DNA from: CAZVPZ01 sp964629245
GTDB lineage: Archaea > Nanohalarchaeota > Nanosalinia > Nanosalinales > Nanosalinaceae
Direction: 5' to 3'
NCBI GenBank assembly: GCA_964629245.1
Contig: CAZVPZ010000019.1
Span: forward strand, 1-17,542
Length of the DNA stretch: 17,542 nucleotides
The notes under the pieces were generated by a model. That model did no database searches. It was not told the origin of the DNA and saw only the letters and a list, made by a program, of their open reading frames with translations. The position numbers were made by a program, and so were the translations under genes. Numbering within the stretch: position 1 is the first letter of the stretch; every line of letters begins with the position of its first letter. Positions 7,425 through 14,248 of the stretch are shown here, piece after piece.

Positions 7425-7925
7425 TCAGTCCACCAGGAACTTGTCAGGCTTGTCGTCCATGTCTATGAAGTTGTCCGACGCCTCGCGCAGCTCTTTTGCG
7501 GAGGACTTGCCGAAGCTGACGACCTCTACACGGCAGCCCATCGCCTGCAGATGGTCGACAAGTGCCGCGAAGTCGCCGTCGCCGGTGACCAGCACGATAG
7601 TGTCGACCTTCTTCGCCTGCTGGACCATGTCGACCGCCATGCCGAGGTCCCAGTCGCCTTTCTTTGCTCCCCCGTAAAACTCCTTGAGCTCCTTTATCTT
7701 GACCTCATAGCCTATGCGGCGGAGTGCCTCGAAGAAATCTCCCTCGTCGGGCGTGTCTGCCTTTATGACGTATGCAGACGCCCGGACAAGGCTCCTGTCG
7801 ACGACACATGCGTTGAGAAGCTTCTGGAAGTCGACCTTGCTGTCGTAAAGATTTTTTGCACTGTAGTACATATTCTGGACGTCAACAAAGACGCCTACTC
7901 TCTGGTTGGGATGTATATCGCTCAT
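7425..7925 (-). CDS. NYN domain (LabA/DUF88-type) PIN-like ribonuclease
   Basis: A 166-aa protein of the LabA/DUF88 branch of NYN domains, which have the PIN/FLAP nuclease fold and probably cleave RNA with a metal ion. Seen: VGVFVDVQNMYYSAK (first acidic metal-binding site, Asp15), KGDWDLGMAVDMVQQAKK (acidic residues in the middle), VTGDGDFAALVDHL (TGDGDF signature), and the C-terminal strand CRVEVVSFG. All expected acidic positions are present, and the length is normal for a stand-alone NYN protein. Unlike most genes here it has a leader with a Shine-Dalgarno AGAGGTAA (7931-7938) before the ATG. It is first in an operon with the CBS-HPF protein, which suggests a shared role in RNA turnover or ribosome dormancy (inference). 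Confidence 0.9.
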   Translation of the reverse strand: MSDIHPNQRVGVFVDVQNMYYSAKNLYDSKVDFQKLLNACVVDRSLVRASAYVIKADTPDEGDFFEALRRIGYEVKIKELKEFYGGAKKGDWDLGMAVDMVQQAKKVDTIVLVTGDGDFAALVDHLQAMGCRVEVVSFGKSSAKELREASDNFIDMDDKPDKFLVD

Positions 7926-7946
7926 TCAGGTTACCTCTGAAAAGAA

Positions 7947-7983
7947 ATCGATATGTGATATCGATCTATTCAAGAAGTTTAAA
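7947..7983 (-). promoter_or_regulatory. Promoter and palindromic operator of the NYN/CBS-HPF operon
   Basis: A TTTAAA box (7978-7983) lies upstream on the minus strand. About 27 bp from its centre, near 7954, falls a perfect 19-bp dyad, ATCGATAT-GTG-ATATCGAT (7947-7965), which would therefore cover the start site. A leader of about 30 nt follows with the Shine-Dalgarno AGAGGTAA. Placement over the start site suggests repression. Confidence 0.6.
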
Positions 7984-8020
7984 CCACGACACTCTTAAAA
8001 GGACTTTGGTGAGGATAATG

Positions 8021-8058
8021 CCAAAAATTCCTTTTTGGGAAAAACATATGACTTTTCC
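8021..8058. promoter_or_regulatory. Two adjacent A/T-rich dyads upstream of the SipW-type gene
   Basis: CCAAAAA-TTCC-TTTTTGG (8021-8038, perfect 7-bp arms) is followed at once by GGAAAA-N9-TTTTCC (8038-8058). Both lie in the A/T-rich stretch before the secreted protein gene, next to a TACTAAAAG box (8059-8067) that could be its TATA element. Likely a control region; no regulator can be named. Confidence 0.45.
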
Positions 8059-8116
8059 TACTAAAAGAATGAGCAAACTGCAACGATAGACCGGCTGCTT
8101 TGGGAAGACACCTATT

Positions 8117-8127
8117 AAGGAGGGGGG
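8117..8127 (+). promoter_or_regulatory. Strong Shine-Dalgarno of the SipW-type gene
   Basis: AAGGAGGGGGG lies eight bases before the ATG at 8136. It decides that start over the upstream in-frame TTG at 8100, and sets this gene apart from the mostly leaderless neighbours. Confidence 0.8.
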
Positions 8128-8135
8128 ATATTAAG

Positions 8136-9632
8136 ATGGGTTTAAACCGCCGCATAGCGATGTCACTTGTTTTGATAGGTATAACGGGAGCTGCAGCCAC
8201 AGGCGGCACCTTTGCAGTTTTCAACGACCAGGAGTCCAGCCGGGACAACTTTTTCACAGCAGGAAGTCTGAATCTTAGAATCGACTGGAACGAGAGTTAC
8301 AACGGTGAATTAATCGAACGTCAGACTTTTACGGACAACCCCGGTCCGATCTTCGATTTTCAAGATCTAAAACCTGGGGACAGGGGTGAAGCCACCGTCT
8401 CTCTACACGTCTTTGACAATCCGGCCTGGATCTGGATGAGGGTACGTAAGCAGAAAGACTCTGAGAGCGGGTGCACTGAACCGGAAAAAGAAGTGGAACC
8501 CGGCTGTGAAGACGATGGTAATGGGGAACTGGATGAACACCTCCAACTTCTGATCTGGAGAGACAACGGAAACAATCTCTTCGAGAACGAATCCCTTGTA
8601 TTTAATGGCAGCTTGTCACATCTTGAAAATCACGAATTAACCAACGGAACCCTTCTGGATGGAGACCTATCTGACACTGAGAGAGATCCTTTTGTGAATT
8701 CCACCACCGAGTTCGTGGGTCTGAGATGGATACTGCCTAACCACACCGGTAACACAGTCCAGACCGATTCACTGGTACTGTCATTAAACTTTACAGCGGT
8801 TCAGAGGAGGCACATTGATCAACCGGAGAACCCGTTTGAAGAAGTTCCCACGGAGATGGTGCCTCTTCAACTGTCAGGTGGAGTGGGGCCCGAGAAATGC
8901 GTTTCCAAATCTCCATCTGCAATCGGTACCCTCGACGAAGGTCAAACTGGAGGCGATGTGCTTTCAGGTGAACCGGTTTTTACTGAATCCGAGATTCGAG
9001 ATATGAATCTCAGATACGTCAAGCTTGGCCTCCCTAATATCTCTCAGCACCGTGAAAGGAGATGGGGTGATAACTCCTGTGCACCTACCTCGGTGGCAGC
9101 CAGCTTCATCTATTTCAACAACACCAATGTATCAGGCCTGACACCTCAGAACATCACGGCTCTAGTCGACGAGTTGAGGAACAGGATGAAAACCGATTCA
9201 AACGGTACCGATCCCCGGGACGAAATGGGGGGCAAGATAGGTTACCTTCACGCGCATGGCTTCGGTAACAATTTCAGCATCAAATGGATTAATCAGAACG
9301 CGTCAAATAGTTCAAGTGGCAACACGCAGGTCGGAAACGTCACTGTGAAACTGAGAAACCGACTTCCGGATTTCAACGACTTCAGGAGGGAGCTGTCTGC
9401 TGGCGAAGATGTAACAGCGGGATTCATAAACAGGACACACAATAGGACACTAGGGCATAACATGGCGGGTTATGCTGTTAATGGCCAGAACCCAGATGGA
9501 ACCTACGATGTCGTATTCATGGACCCTTCACTGGGAGCGTACATCCGGGTAAAGATGTATCCGGATGGAAAAATAGAGTACAGAAACATGTTATGGGAGA
9601 TGGTCACCATGGAGGCTGTGTCCCTCAAATGA
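8136..9632 (+). CDS. Secreted SipW/TasA-type protein with C-terminal C39-like cysteine peptidase domain
   Basis: A 498-aa exported protein. The N-terminus has an Arg pair, a hydrophobic core (residues 9-23), then GGTFAVFNDQESSRDN and FTAGSLNL, the pattern of SipW-dependent signal peptides and TasA/CalY-type chains; cleavage probably falls near residue 28. The TasA-like region runs to about residue 225 and carries a two-Cys, acidic insert (residues ~114-135). From about residue 290 a papain-like C39-type domain follows: WGDNSCAPTSVAASF with Cys315, LGHNMAGYAV with His441, and FMDPSLG with Asp463, a plausible catalytic triad in the right order. About 18 N-glycosylation sequons (N-X-S/T) are spread along it. 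The gene is lower in GC and different in codon choice from its neighbours, suggesting transfer. No C-terminal anchor or sorting motif is visible. Confidence 0.85.
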   Translation: MGLNRRIAMSLVLIGITGAAATGGTFAVFNDQESSRDNFFTAGSLNLRIDWNESYNGELIERQTFTDNPGPIFDFQDLKPGDRGEATVSLHVFDNPAWIWMRVRKQKDSESGCTEPEKEVEPGCEDDGNGELDEHLQLLIWRDNGNNLFENESLVFNGSLSHLENHELTNGTLLDGDLSDTERDPFVNSTTEFVGLRWILPNHTGNTVQTDSLVLSLNFTAVQRRHIDQPENPFEEVPTEMVPLQLSGGVGPEKCVSKSPSAIGTLDEGQTGGDVLSGEPVFTESEIRDMNLRYVKLGLPNISQHRERRWGDNSCAPTSVAASFIYFNNTNVSGLTPQNITALVDELRNRMKTDSNGTDPRDEMGGKIGYLHAHGFGNNFSIKWINQNASNSSSGNTQVGNVTVKLRNRLPDFNDFRRELSAGEDVTAGFINRTHNRTLGHNMAGYAVNGQNPDGTYDVVFMDPSLGAYIRVKMYPDGKIEYRNMLWEMVTMEAVSLK

Positions 9633-9638
9633 AAGGTA

Positions 9639-10592
9639 TTACGCATGCGGCATCCGGAACCTTGTCAGTTCTCTAATGGTCTTGGCCTCACCGTGGCGGA
9701 AGTACTCCGCGATTGTTCCACAGACCGCCTGCCTCACGAAATAGTACATCGTGACATAGGCGACCGCCTCACCGCTCATCTGCGCGGCGATAAAAAGCGC
9801 TATGCCTATACCCTTGGAGCTGGAGACGAAACCGATCGCCCGGGCCTTCCTCTCCATCACGCCGAGCTTACGCGCGGAAAAGTAGGCCATCGCAAAGGAT
9901 AAAGCGACGAAACCTGTCAGCACCACGGTGCCGAACCCTATCCCTGTAAGGAAGGAGAACCCCTGTGAAGCGTAGATAAGCTGGAACTGGACCGCCATCA
10001 CGAGCACGAGAAGCCAGAGCGCGACCTTGGAGAAGTGGTGTTTCATGTCCTCTATCAGGAAGTTCTCAAACCTCTGGGCCAGTATCCCCGCGAGGAGTGG
10101 GACGCCGATGACTCCCAGGTTCTTCGCCGCGAAATCCAGCAGTGGTATGGAAGTGCTGAAACCCGCCAGGAGAACCGGGATCAAAAAGATGCCCAGCAGC
10201 AACGAGAGGCTGGCGATGACGAGGGCTGTGCCACCTTCTCCCTTCCCGAGGTTCGACCAGACGATTGGGGAGCCGACTGCCGCAGCGGAGACACCTATGG
10301 CTATCATGGCCTCTGAAAGCCCTCCGCCTACTAGTTGGGACGTGCCGAACGCCAGGAGCGGGACTATAAGGTAGATCATCACGAGACCCAGCGCCAGTTC
10401 CTCTTTCCTGTGGAGGTTGCTCTTCACCTTGCCTATGTCCATGTGGAGACCTATCAGGAAGAAAAGAGCGCCGAGAAGAACAGTGAACATCACGTTCGAG
10501 ATCAGTTCGGAAGTGAAAAAGTACGAAGCCGCTGCGGCGCCCGCGACTATCGCCGCGAATTCGATGTCCAGCCTTATCCCGTGTACGGGCAT
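9639..10592 (-). CDS. Bile acid:sodium symporter (BASS) family membrane transporter
   Basis: A 317-aa integral membrane protein with about nine to ten hydrophobic helices and the BASS/BART layout: LLGALFFLIGLHMDI early, LGLVMIYLIVPLLAFG, the GVSAAAVGSPIVWSNLGKGEG segment matching the conserved crossover region (SN-x-x-x-x-G), LGVIGVPLLAGILAQRF, and a second half ending in FVSSSKGIGIALFIAAQM. Such proteins take up organic anions with sodium or, in the ACR3 branch, export arsenite; the ACR3 cysteine motif is not seen, so substrate is unknown. It lies 26 bp downstream of the AlkA-like gene on the same strand, but an AATAAA box overlapping the end of that gene supports its own leaderless promoter. 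Its stop is 6 bp from that of the convergent SipW-type gene. Confidence 0.8.
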   Translation of the reverse strand: MPVHGIRLDIEFAAIVAGAAAASYFFTSELISNVMFTVLLGALFFLIGLHMDIGKVKSNLHRKEELALGLVMIYLIVPLLAFGTSQLVGGGLSEAMIAIGVSAAAVGSPIVWSNLGKGEGGTALVIASLSLLLGIFLIPVLLAGFSTSIPLLDFAAKNLGVIGVPLLAGILAQRFENFLIEDMKHHFSKVALWLLVLVMAVQFQLIYASQGFSFLTGIGFGTVVLTGFVALSFAMAYFSARKLGVMERKARAIGFVSSSKGIGIALFIAAQMSGEAVAYVTMYYFVRQAVCGTIAEYFRHGEAKTIRELTRFRMPHA

Positions 10593-10613
10593 AACAAAGG
10601 CTTCTAGCTGCCG

Positions 10614-10620
10614 GTTTATT
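10614..10620 (-). promoter_or_regulatory. TATA-like box of the BASS transporter gene
   Basis: Minus-strand AATAAAC centred 25 bp before the ATG at 10592, overlapping the TAA stop of the AlkA-like gene. Confidence 0.4.
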
Positions 10621-11175
10621 AATCATTCAGCTTCCAGAGATAGAGGGACGCTATGCTCCTGTAGGGTCGCCAGTCGTCCGCCTTCTCCATCATCGCCTCT
10701 CTCTGATCCAGGTCGTAGACCTGCTCCATACCGCTCCTGATACCAAGGTCTTCAACCGGGAACACGTCCTCCCTTGCCAGCACGAACATCAGGAACATCT
10801 TCGCTGTCCAGACACCGATGCCGCGGATGCCGGTCAGCCGCTCTATTATCTCCTCGTCTCCGATGCCGGAGAGCGATCTGACATCCAGATCTCCGGACCT
10901 GAACTCACCTGCGGCGCTCTTGAGGTAGTCTATCTTCTGGCTGGAGAGGCCCGCTTCCCTCAGCACTTTCTGGTCCGCCGCCAGGACACCTTCCGGCGTC
11001 AGCTCTACCTTTTCGAGCACTCGCCGGCGTATCGCATCGGCTGAAGAAGTGGAGAGCTGCTGGTTGATTATGATGTTGCGAGGCGGCGGAAAGGGTCTTC
11101 AGCTGGTTCAAGCTCCAGGACGCCGAACCGGTCGACAAGTCTGGAAAGCTCGGGGTCGTCCCTTATCGGTTCCAT
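10619..11175 (-). pseudogene. AlkA-like DNA-3-methyladenine glycosylase, broken by a one-base deletion
   Basis: HhH-GPD glycosylase that would excise alkylated bases. From the ATG at 11175 the frame reads MEPIRDDPELSRLVDRFG ... EDPFRRLATS and stops at 11068-11070. The family continuation (NIIINQQLSTSSADAIRR) resumes in the -1 frame at about 11077 and runs to the TAA at 10619-10621. Adding one base near 11078-11082 restores the AlkA spacing from PFxxL to QQLS exactly. Downstream parts are intact: helix-hairpin-helix GIRGIGVWTAK and catalytic Asp in FPVEDLGIR. Repaired length is about 185 aa. The ATG overlaps the endonuclease IV stop (TGATG), so the pair was translationally coupled. Either a sequencing error, a recent mutation or, less likely, programmed -1 frameshifting. 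A shortened product from the GTG at 11020 would lack the N-terminal helices. Confidence 0.85.
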
Positions 11176-12017
11176 CAGTCCTTCAGCGACTTTATGAGTT
11201 CGAGGTTTTCCCTGTATCCCCTGTCCTCCGTGACCGGTGTCTCAAGTATCATGGGAAGGTCTTCGAATTCTTCCGCGTTGACCACATTCCTGAATCCTCC
11301 CTCTCCTATCTCGCCTTTACCTATGTGCTCGTGGTTGTCCTTCTCGCTACCCCTTGCATCCTTCGAATCGTTCAGGTGGAGTAGCTTGACCTGGTCAAGA
11401 GTCAGGTCCTCCTCCAGTTCCTGAACCATGTCCTGGAAGCCTTTTCCGCTCCGTAAATCGTATCCTGCGGCGTGGGCGTGGCAAGTGTCGACGCACACTC
11501 CTATCTTCTCATCGGGAGTGTCCGCGGCGTCTATCATCTGCCTGAGTTCGCCGAAGGTTTTCCCGAGGGTCGTCCCCTTTCCAGCGGTGTTCTCAAGCAG
11601 GAGGATGACATCTCCCGGTATATCCAGCGAGTCGATGCCCTCTGCGATACGCTCAATACCCTTCTTGCAACCACTCCCCGTGTGTGCTCCGGGGTGGAAC
11701 ACGACGTACTCGACGCCGAGTGTCTCGGCAGCATCTAACTCCCCCTGCAGGCACCTGAGCGACTTCTCGAACAGCTCGTCCTTGGGTGTCGCCAGGTTCA
11801 CCAGGTAGGTGGAGTGGATGACGTAGGGGTCCTGGTCCTTCTCGGCTCTAAGGTGGCGGAACTCCTTCTCTTCCTCGTTGTCGTACTCCGCGACCTTCCA
11901 GCCGCGGGGAGAGCCCGCGAATATCTGGCCGCAGTTGCCGCCTATCTCCTCCTGTCTTTCGATAGCTTTTTCCACTCCTCCAGAAACCGAGACGTGCGCA
12001 CCTATCCTGAAACCCAT
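11175..12017 (-). CDS. nfo: Endonuclease IV (AP endonuclease)
   Basis: Cuts the DNA backbone 5' to abasic sites in base-excision repair. The 280-aa protein has the family length and all expected zinc ligands of the TIM barrel: GAHVSVSGG at the N-terminus, IHSTYLVNLA (His), VVFHPGAH (His), LLLENTAGKG (Glu), VCVDTCHAHAAGYD (Asp, His), LLHLNDSKDARGSEKDNHEHIGKGEIG (His, then Asp and His) and MILETP (Glu). Start is the ATG at 12017, where the GFRIGAHVSVSGG strand begins; a start further upstream would run into the shared promoter. It is first in an operon with the AlkA-like glycosylase gene, joined by a TGATG stop-start overlap, so glycosylase and AP endonuclease act in sequence on the same damage. 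Confidence 0.96.
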   Translation of the reverse strand: MGFRIGAHVSVSGGVEKAIERQEEIGGNCGQIFAGSPRGWKVAEYDNEEEKEFRHLRAEKDQDPYVIHSTYLVNLATPKDELFEKSLRCLQGELDAAETLGVEYVVFHPGAHTGSGCKKGIERIAEGIDSLDIPGDVILLLENTAGKGTTLGKTFGELRQMIDAADTPDEKIGVCVDTCHAHAAGYDLRSGKGFQDMVQELEEDLTLDQVKLLHLNDSKDARGSEKDNHEHIGKGEIGEGGFRNVVNAEEFEDLPMILETPVTEDRGYRENLELIKSLKD

Positions 12018-12039
12018 GGAACTGAGAGGAAATCGTAAC

Positions 12040-12048
12040 TTCAAAATC
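12040..12048. promoter_or_regulatory. Shared TATA-like box of nfo and the BtuF-like gene
   Basis: The 53-bp gap between the divergent ATGs at 12017 and 12071 holds a single A/T-rich element, TTCAAAATC, centred about 27 bp from both start codons. Neither gene has a ribosome-binding site, so both look leaderless and seem to use one box in opposite directions. Confidence 0.45.
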
Positions 12049-12070
12049 CTTTCGCCCACAATCCATTAAC

Positions 12071-12817
12071 ATGAGGATCGTCTCAATCGCCCCGTCGAAC
12101 ACCGAGATACTTTTCGCACTGGGAGCAGGAGAAGAGGTGGTGGCGACCACTTCACTCTGCGACTATCCCCGGGAAGCGGCCAGGAAACCCAGCGTCGGTG
12201 GCTGGAGCCGGGGCGTCGACTTCAGGAGGATCGAGGGGCTTGAGCCTGATCTCGTGCTGGCATCTGATGACCTCCAGGACGAGGTGGTCGAGGAGCTTGT
12301 GGACCGCAACCTTCACGTGGAGCAGTTCAACCCCCACACACTCGAAGACGTGTACCGGAGCATCGAGGAGATAGGAGAGTTGGCTCGGAGGAAGCGCAGG
12401 GCAGAAGAACTTGTTACCGGGATGAAGGAGAGGCTTTCCCGGTTGACGTTGCCGGGTTCTCCAAGGATATACTGCGAGGAATGGAGTGAACCTCCGATGG
12501 TATCCGGCAACTGGGTGCCAGGTATAGTGGAGAGCATCGGAGGCGAATATTTCATAGAGGAGGGAGAGAGGAGCAGGGAGTTCGAAAAGAGCGAGCTCAT
12601 CGATTTCGACCCTGAGTACATATTCCTCAACATCTGTGGCGCGGGCACCAACACCGACGAGTCAGCGGTGCTGAACAGGCAGGACTGGGGCGGTGTCACC
12701 GCTCTGGAGGAGGGAAACGTCTTCAGGATGGATGACTCCCTGCTTAACCGGGCCGGGCCGCGTCTTGCAGAAGGAGCGGAAAAGATGATAAACATTGTAG
12801 AAGGTGGCGATACGTGA
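12071..12817 (+). CDS. BtuF-like (TroA-fold) substrate-binding protein without signal peptide
   Basis: A 248-aa protein of the helical-backbone metal/cobalamin-binding family (BtuF, FhuD, TroA fold). Seen: MRIVSIAPSNTEILFALGAGEEVVATTSLCDYP at the start, characteristic of BtuF, the GLEPDLVLAS strand, VEQFNPHTLEDVYRSIEEIGELA, the long linking helix with RRAEELVTGMK, and a C-terminal lobe with VSGNWVPGIVESIGGEY, FDPEYIFLNICG and RPLAEG-like RAGPRLAEGAEKM. It begins directly with the mature fold and has no signal peptide or lipobox, so it is probably cytosolic. No transporter permease or ATPase lies nearby. It overlaps the amidohydrolase by four bases (GTGA), so the two are co-translated. Cobalamin is the likely ligand by family, unproven here. 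Confidence 0.85.
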   Translation: MRIVSIAPSNTEILFALGAGEEVVATTSLCDYPREAARKPSVGGWSRGVDFRRIEGLEPDLVLASDDLQDEVVEELVDRNLHVEQFNPHTLEDVYRSIEEIGELARRKRRAEELVTGMKERLSRLTLPGSPRIYCEEWSEPPMVSGNWVPGIVESIGGEYFIEEGERSREFEKSELIDFDPEYIFLNICGAGTNTDESAVLNRQDWGGVTALEEGNVFRMDDSLLNRAGPRLAEGAEKMINIVEGGDT

Positions 12818-13629
12818 GAGACGGTTTTAAACTATTCGACGTCCACAGCCACATCGGTACATGGGGCCGGTGGGAGATGAAAGGGAACGAGGTAGAACCA
12901 TTTGAAAATGAACTTACCTCCCGTGAAAAGCTGAGACATCACATGGAGAGATACGGGATCGACCGGCAGATAGTAATGCCCCACTACCACCCCTCGCTCA
13001 GGAGGACGTTCGAACTGAACCCGCTCGCGCTCGAACTCTCCGAGATGGAAGGCGTCTACTCCGGCGTTTTCTTCGAACCCGCCCACGACAGGCAGACCAA
13101 GGCCGCGCTCGACATGGCTGAAAGTCCGGAAGTGAAGGTGTTGAAGACCAGCGCCGGCGCCTGGCAGAACGACTACGATCCGGACAGCTGGAGCATACAG
13201 CAGGAAGAAGTCATGGACAGGGTGATGGAGAAGGCGGGAAGAGAGGGTCTCATCGTCCAGCTCCACACGGGTTACGGCGCGTCAGATCCCGTGAAGATAT
13301 TCCGTATGATCGACCGATACCCCGAGGTGACGTACCACCTGGTCCACATGGGTGGTGTCGCCGGGGGGCACTTCGCGCTTCTTCCACGTCTCCTTGACAG
13401 GCTTGACATGGATATATACGTCGATACCTCGTGGTCACGTGGCTTCGCGCCCAGGTGGTTCGCGAGGGAGCTCAAGGAGAGGAACGCACTCGACAGGATG
13501 ATGTTCGCCACAGACTATCCCTGGGGGGACTTCCACTCAGAGTTCCATAAGGTGACCGGGCTAGGGATACTTGAAGGAGAAGAGAAACAGATGGTGCTTC
13601 ACCACAACGCGCACCAGCTTTACGACTGA
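12814..13629 (+). CDS. Amidohydrolase 2 family metal-dependent TIM-barrel hydrolase
   Basis: A 271-aa protein with the amidohydrolase-2 layout: FDVHSHIGTWG (HxH metal ligands near residues 10-12) at the start, IDRQIVMPHYHPS, VKVLKTSAGAW (lysine strand), IVQLHTGYG (metal His), YHLVHMGGVAG (second His), and FATDYPWGDF (catalytic Asp). Members hydrolyse or decarboxylate small organic substrates; the substrate here is not evident. The C-terminal NAHQLYD resembles the usual N-A-x-x-L-Y/F ending, so it is full length. The GTG start at 12814 overlaps the stop of the BtuF-like gene, and a substrate link between the two is possible but not shown. Confidence 0.9.
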   Translation: MRDGFKLFDVHSHIGTWGRWEMKGNEVEPFENELTSREKLRHHMERYGIDRQIVMPHYHPSLRRTFELNPLALELSEMEGVYSGVFFEPAHDRQTKAALDMAESPEVKVLKTSAGAWQNDYDPDSWSIQQEEVMDRVMEKAGREGLIVQLHTGYGASDPVKIFRMIDRYPEVTYHLVHMGGVAGGHFALLPRLLDRLDMDIYVDTSWSRGFAPRWFARELKERNALDRMMFATDYPWGDFHSEFHKVTGLGILEGEEKQMVLHHNAHQLYD

Positions 13630-13633
13630 TCTT

Positions 13634-14194
13634 TCAGGTGTCGTGGTCCTCATAGGGCTCGCCATAGATCTCTGTCAGCAGGTTGACCGCCGCCTTCGCA
13701 CCGTCCCCTATCGCGACCGAGGTCTGGTACTCCCAGGAGTTGGTCAAACCCGCGGCGTAGATGCCTTCCGCTGCTTTATTGGAATCGTCGGTCACGACGT
13801 GCTGGTCCATCATGTACGGTCCCTCGACACCTTCCTCGAACTCGAGCTCAAGAGGCTCCAGGTAGTCATGGACTCCAGCGCTCGCGAGGATAAGGAACTC
13901 GGCCTCGTATTCGCCATCCTCCACGGTTACCCTGAAGCCGTCTTCCACCCTTTCAACCTTTTCCACTTCTTCCTCGGCTATCTCCCCACCGAACTCCTTG
14001 ACCTTGTCACGGCCACTGCGGAGCAACTCCTGGCCCGCGACAGAATCATGGCCGATAAGGTTCTGGATGTTTGAAGTGTTGTTCACGAGCGATTCGTCAG
14101 TGTCAAGCACCAGCGTGTCCTCGCCTGCCTTCGAGGTGAAGACCGCGGCTTCCAGTCCGGCAATGCCTCCGCCGATGACTATTACCTTTCTCAT
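13634..14194 (-). CDS. Short thioredoxin reductase-like FAD-binding protein
   Basis: A 186-aa flavoprotein resembling the FAD domain of thioredoxin reductase with the central NADPH domain removed. Seen: VIVIGGGIAGLEAAVF (Rossmann GxGxxG, residues 8-13), NIQNLIGHDSVAGQELL, EFLILASAG, and the C-terminal GIYAAGLTNSWEYQTSVAIGDGAKAA. The CxxC redox pair is absent, and the usual Asp after AAG is Leu, so it cannot work as a classical TrxR. Small FAD-only relatives of this kind occur in haloarchaea; a partner reductase or another electron donor may be needed. The gene is complete: its ATG is 27 bp from a TATA-like box shared with the divergent HTH gene, and it ends 4 bp from the convergent amidohydrolase. 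Confidence 0.85.
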   Translation of the reverse strand: MRKVIVIGGGIAGLEAAVFTSKAGEDTLVLDTDESLVNNTSNIQNLIGHDSVAGQELLRSGRDKVKEFGGEIAEEEVEKVERVEDGFRVTVEDGEYEAEFLILASAGVHDYLEPLELEFEEGVEGPYMMDQHVVTDDSNKAAEGIYAAGLTNSWEYQTSVAIGDGAKAAVNLLTEIYGEPYEDHDT

Positions 14195-14215
14195 GTATGG
14201 GAAAGTGGACGTGAA

Positions 14216-14226
14216 CTAGAAAAAAC
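14216..14226. promoter_or_regulatory. Shared TATA-like box of the TrxR-like and HTH genes
   Basis: In the 54-bp gap between the divergent ATGs at 14194 and 14249, the only A/T-rich element is CTAGAAAAAAC, centred 27 bp from one start and 28 bp from the other. No ribosome-binding site precedes either gene. Confidence 0.45.
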
Positions 14227-14248
14227 TGTCGCCGTATTGGCTTGTTGG

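Noticed and set aside
8100..8135. Upstream TTG extension of the SipW-type protein
   Set aside because: It would place charged residues before the signal peptide and translate through the strong Shine-Dalgarno at 8117-8127.
11049..11384. Plus-strand frame over the glycosylase/endonuclease IV junction
   Set aside because: Antisense to two recognisable repair genes; no domain seen.
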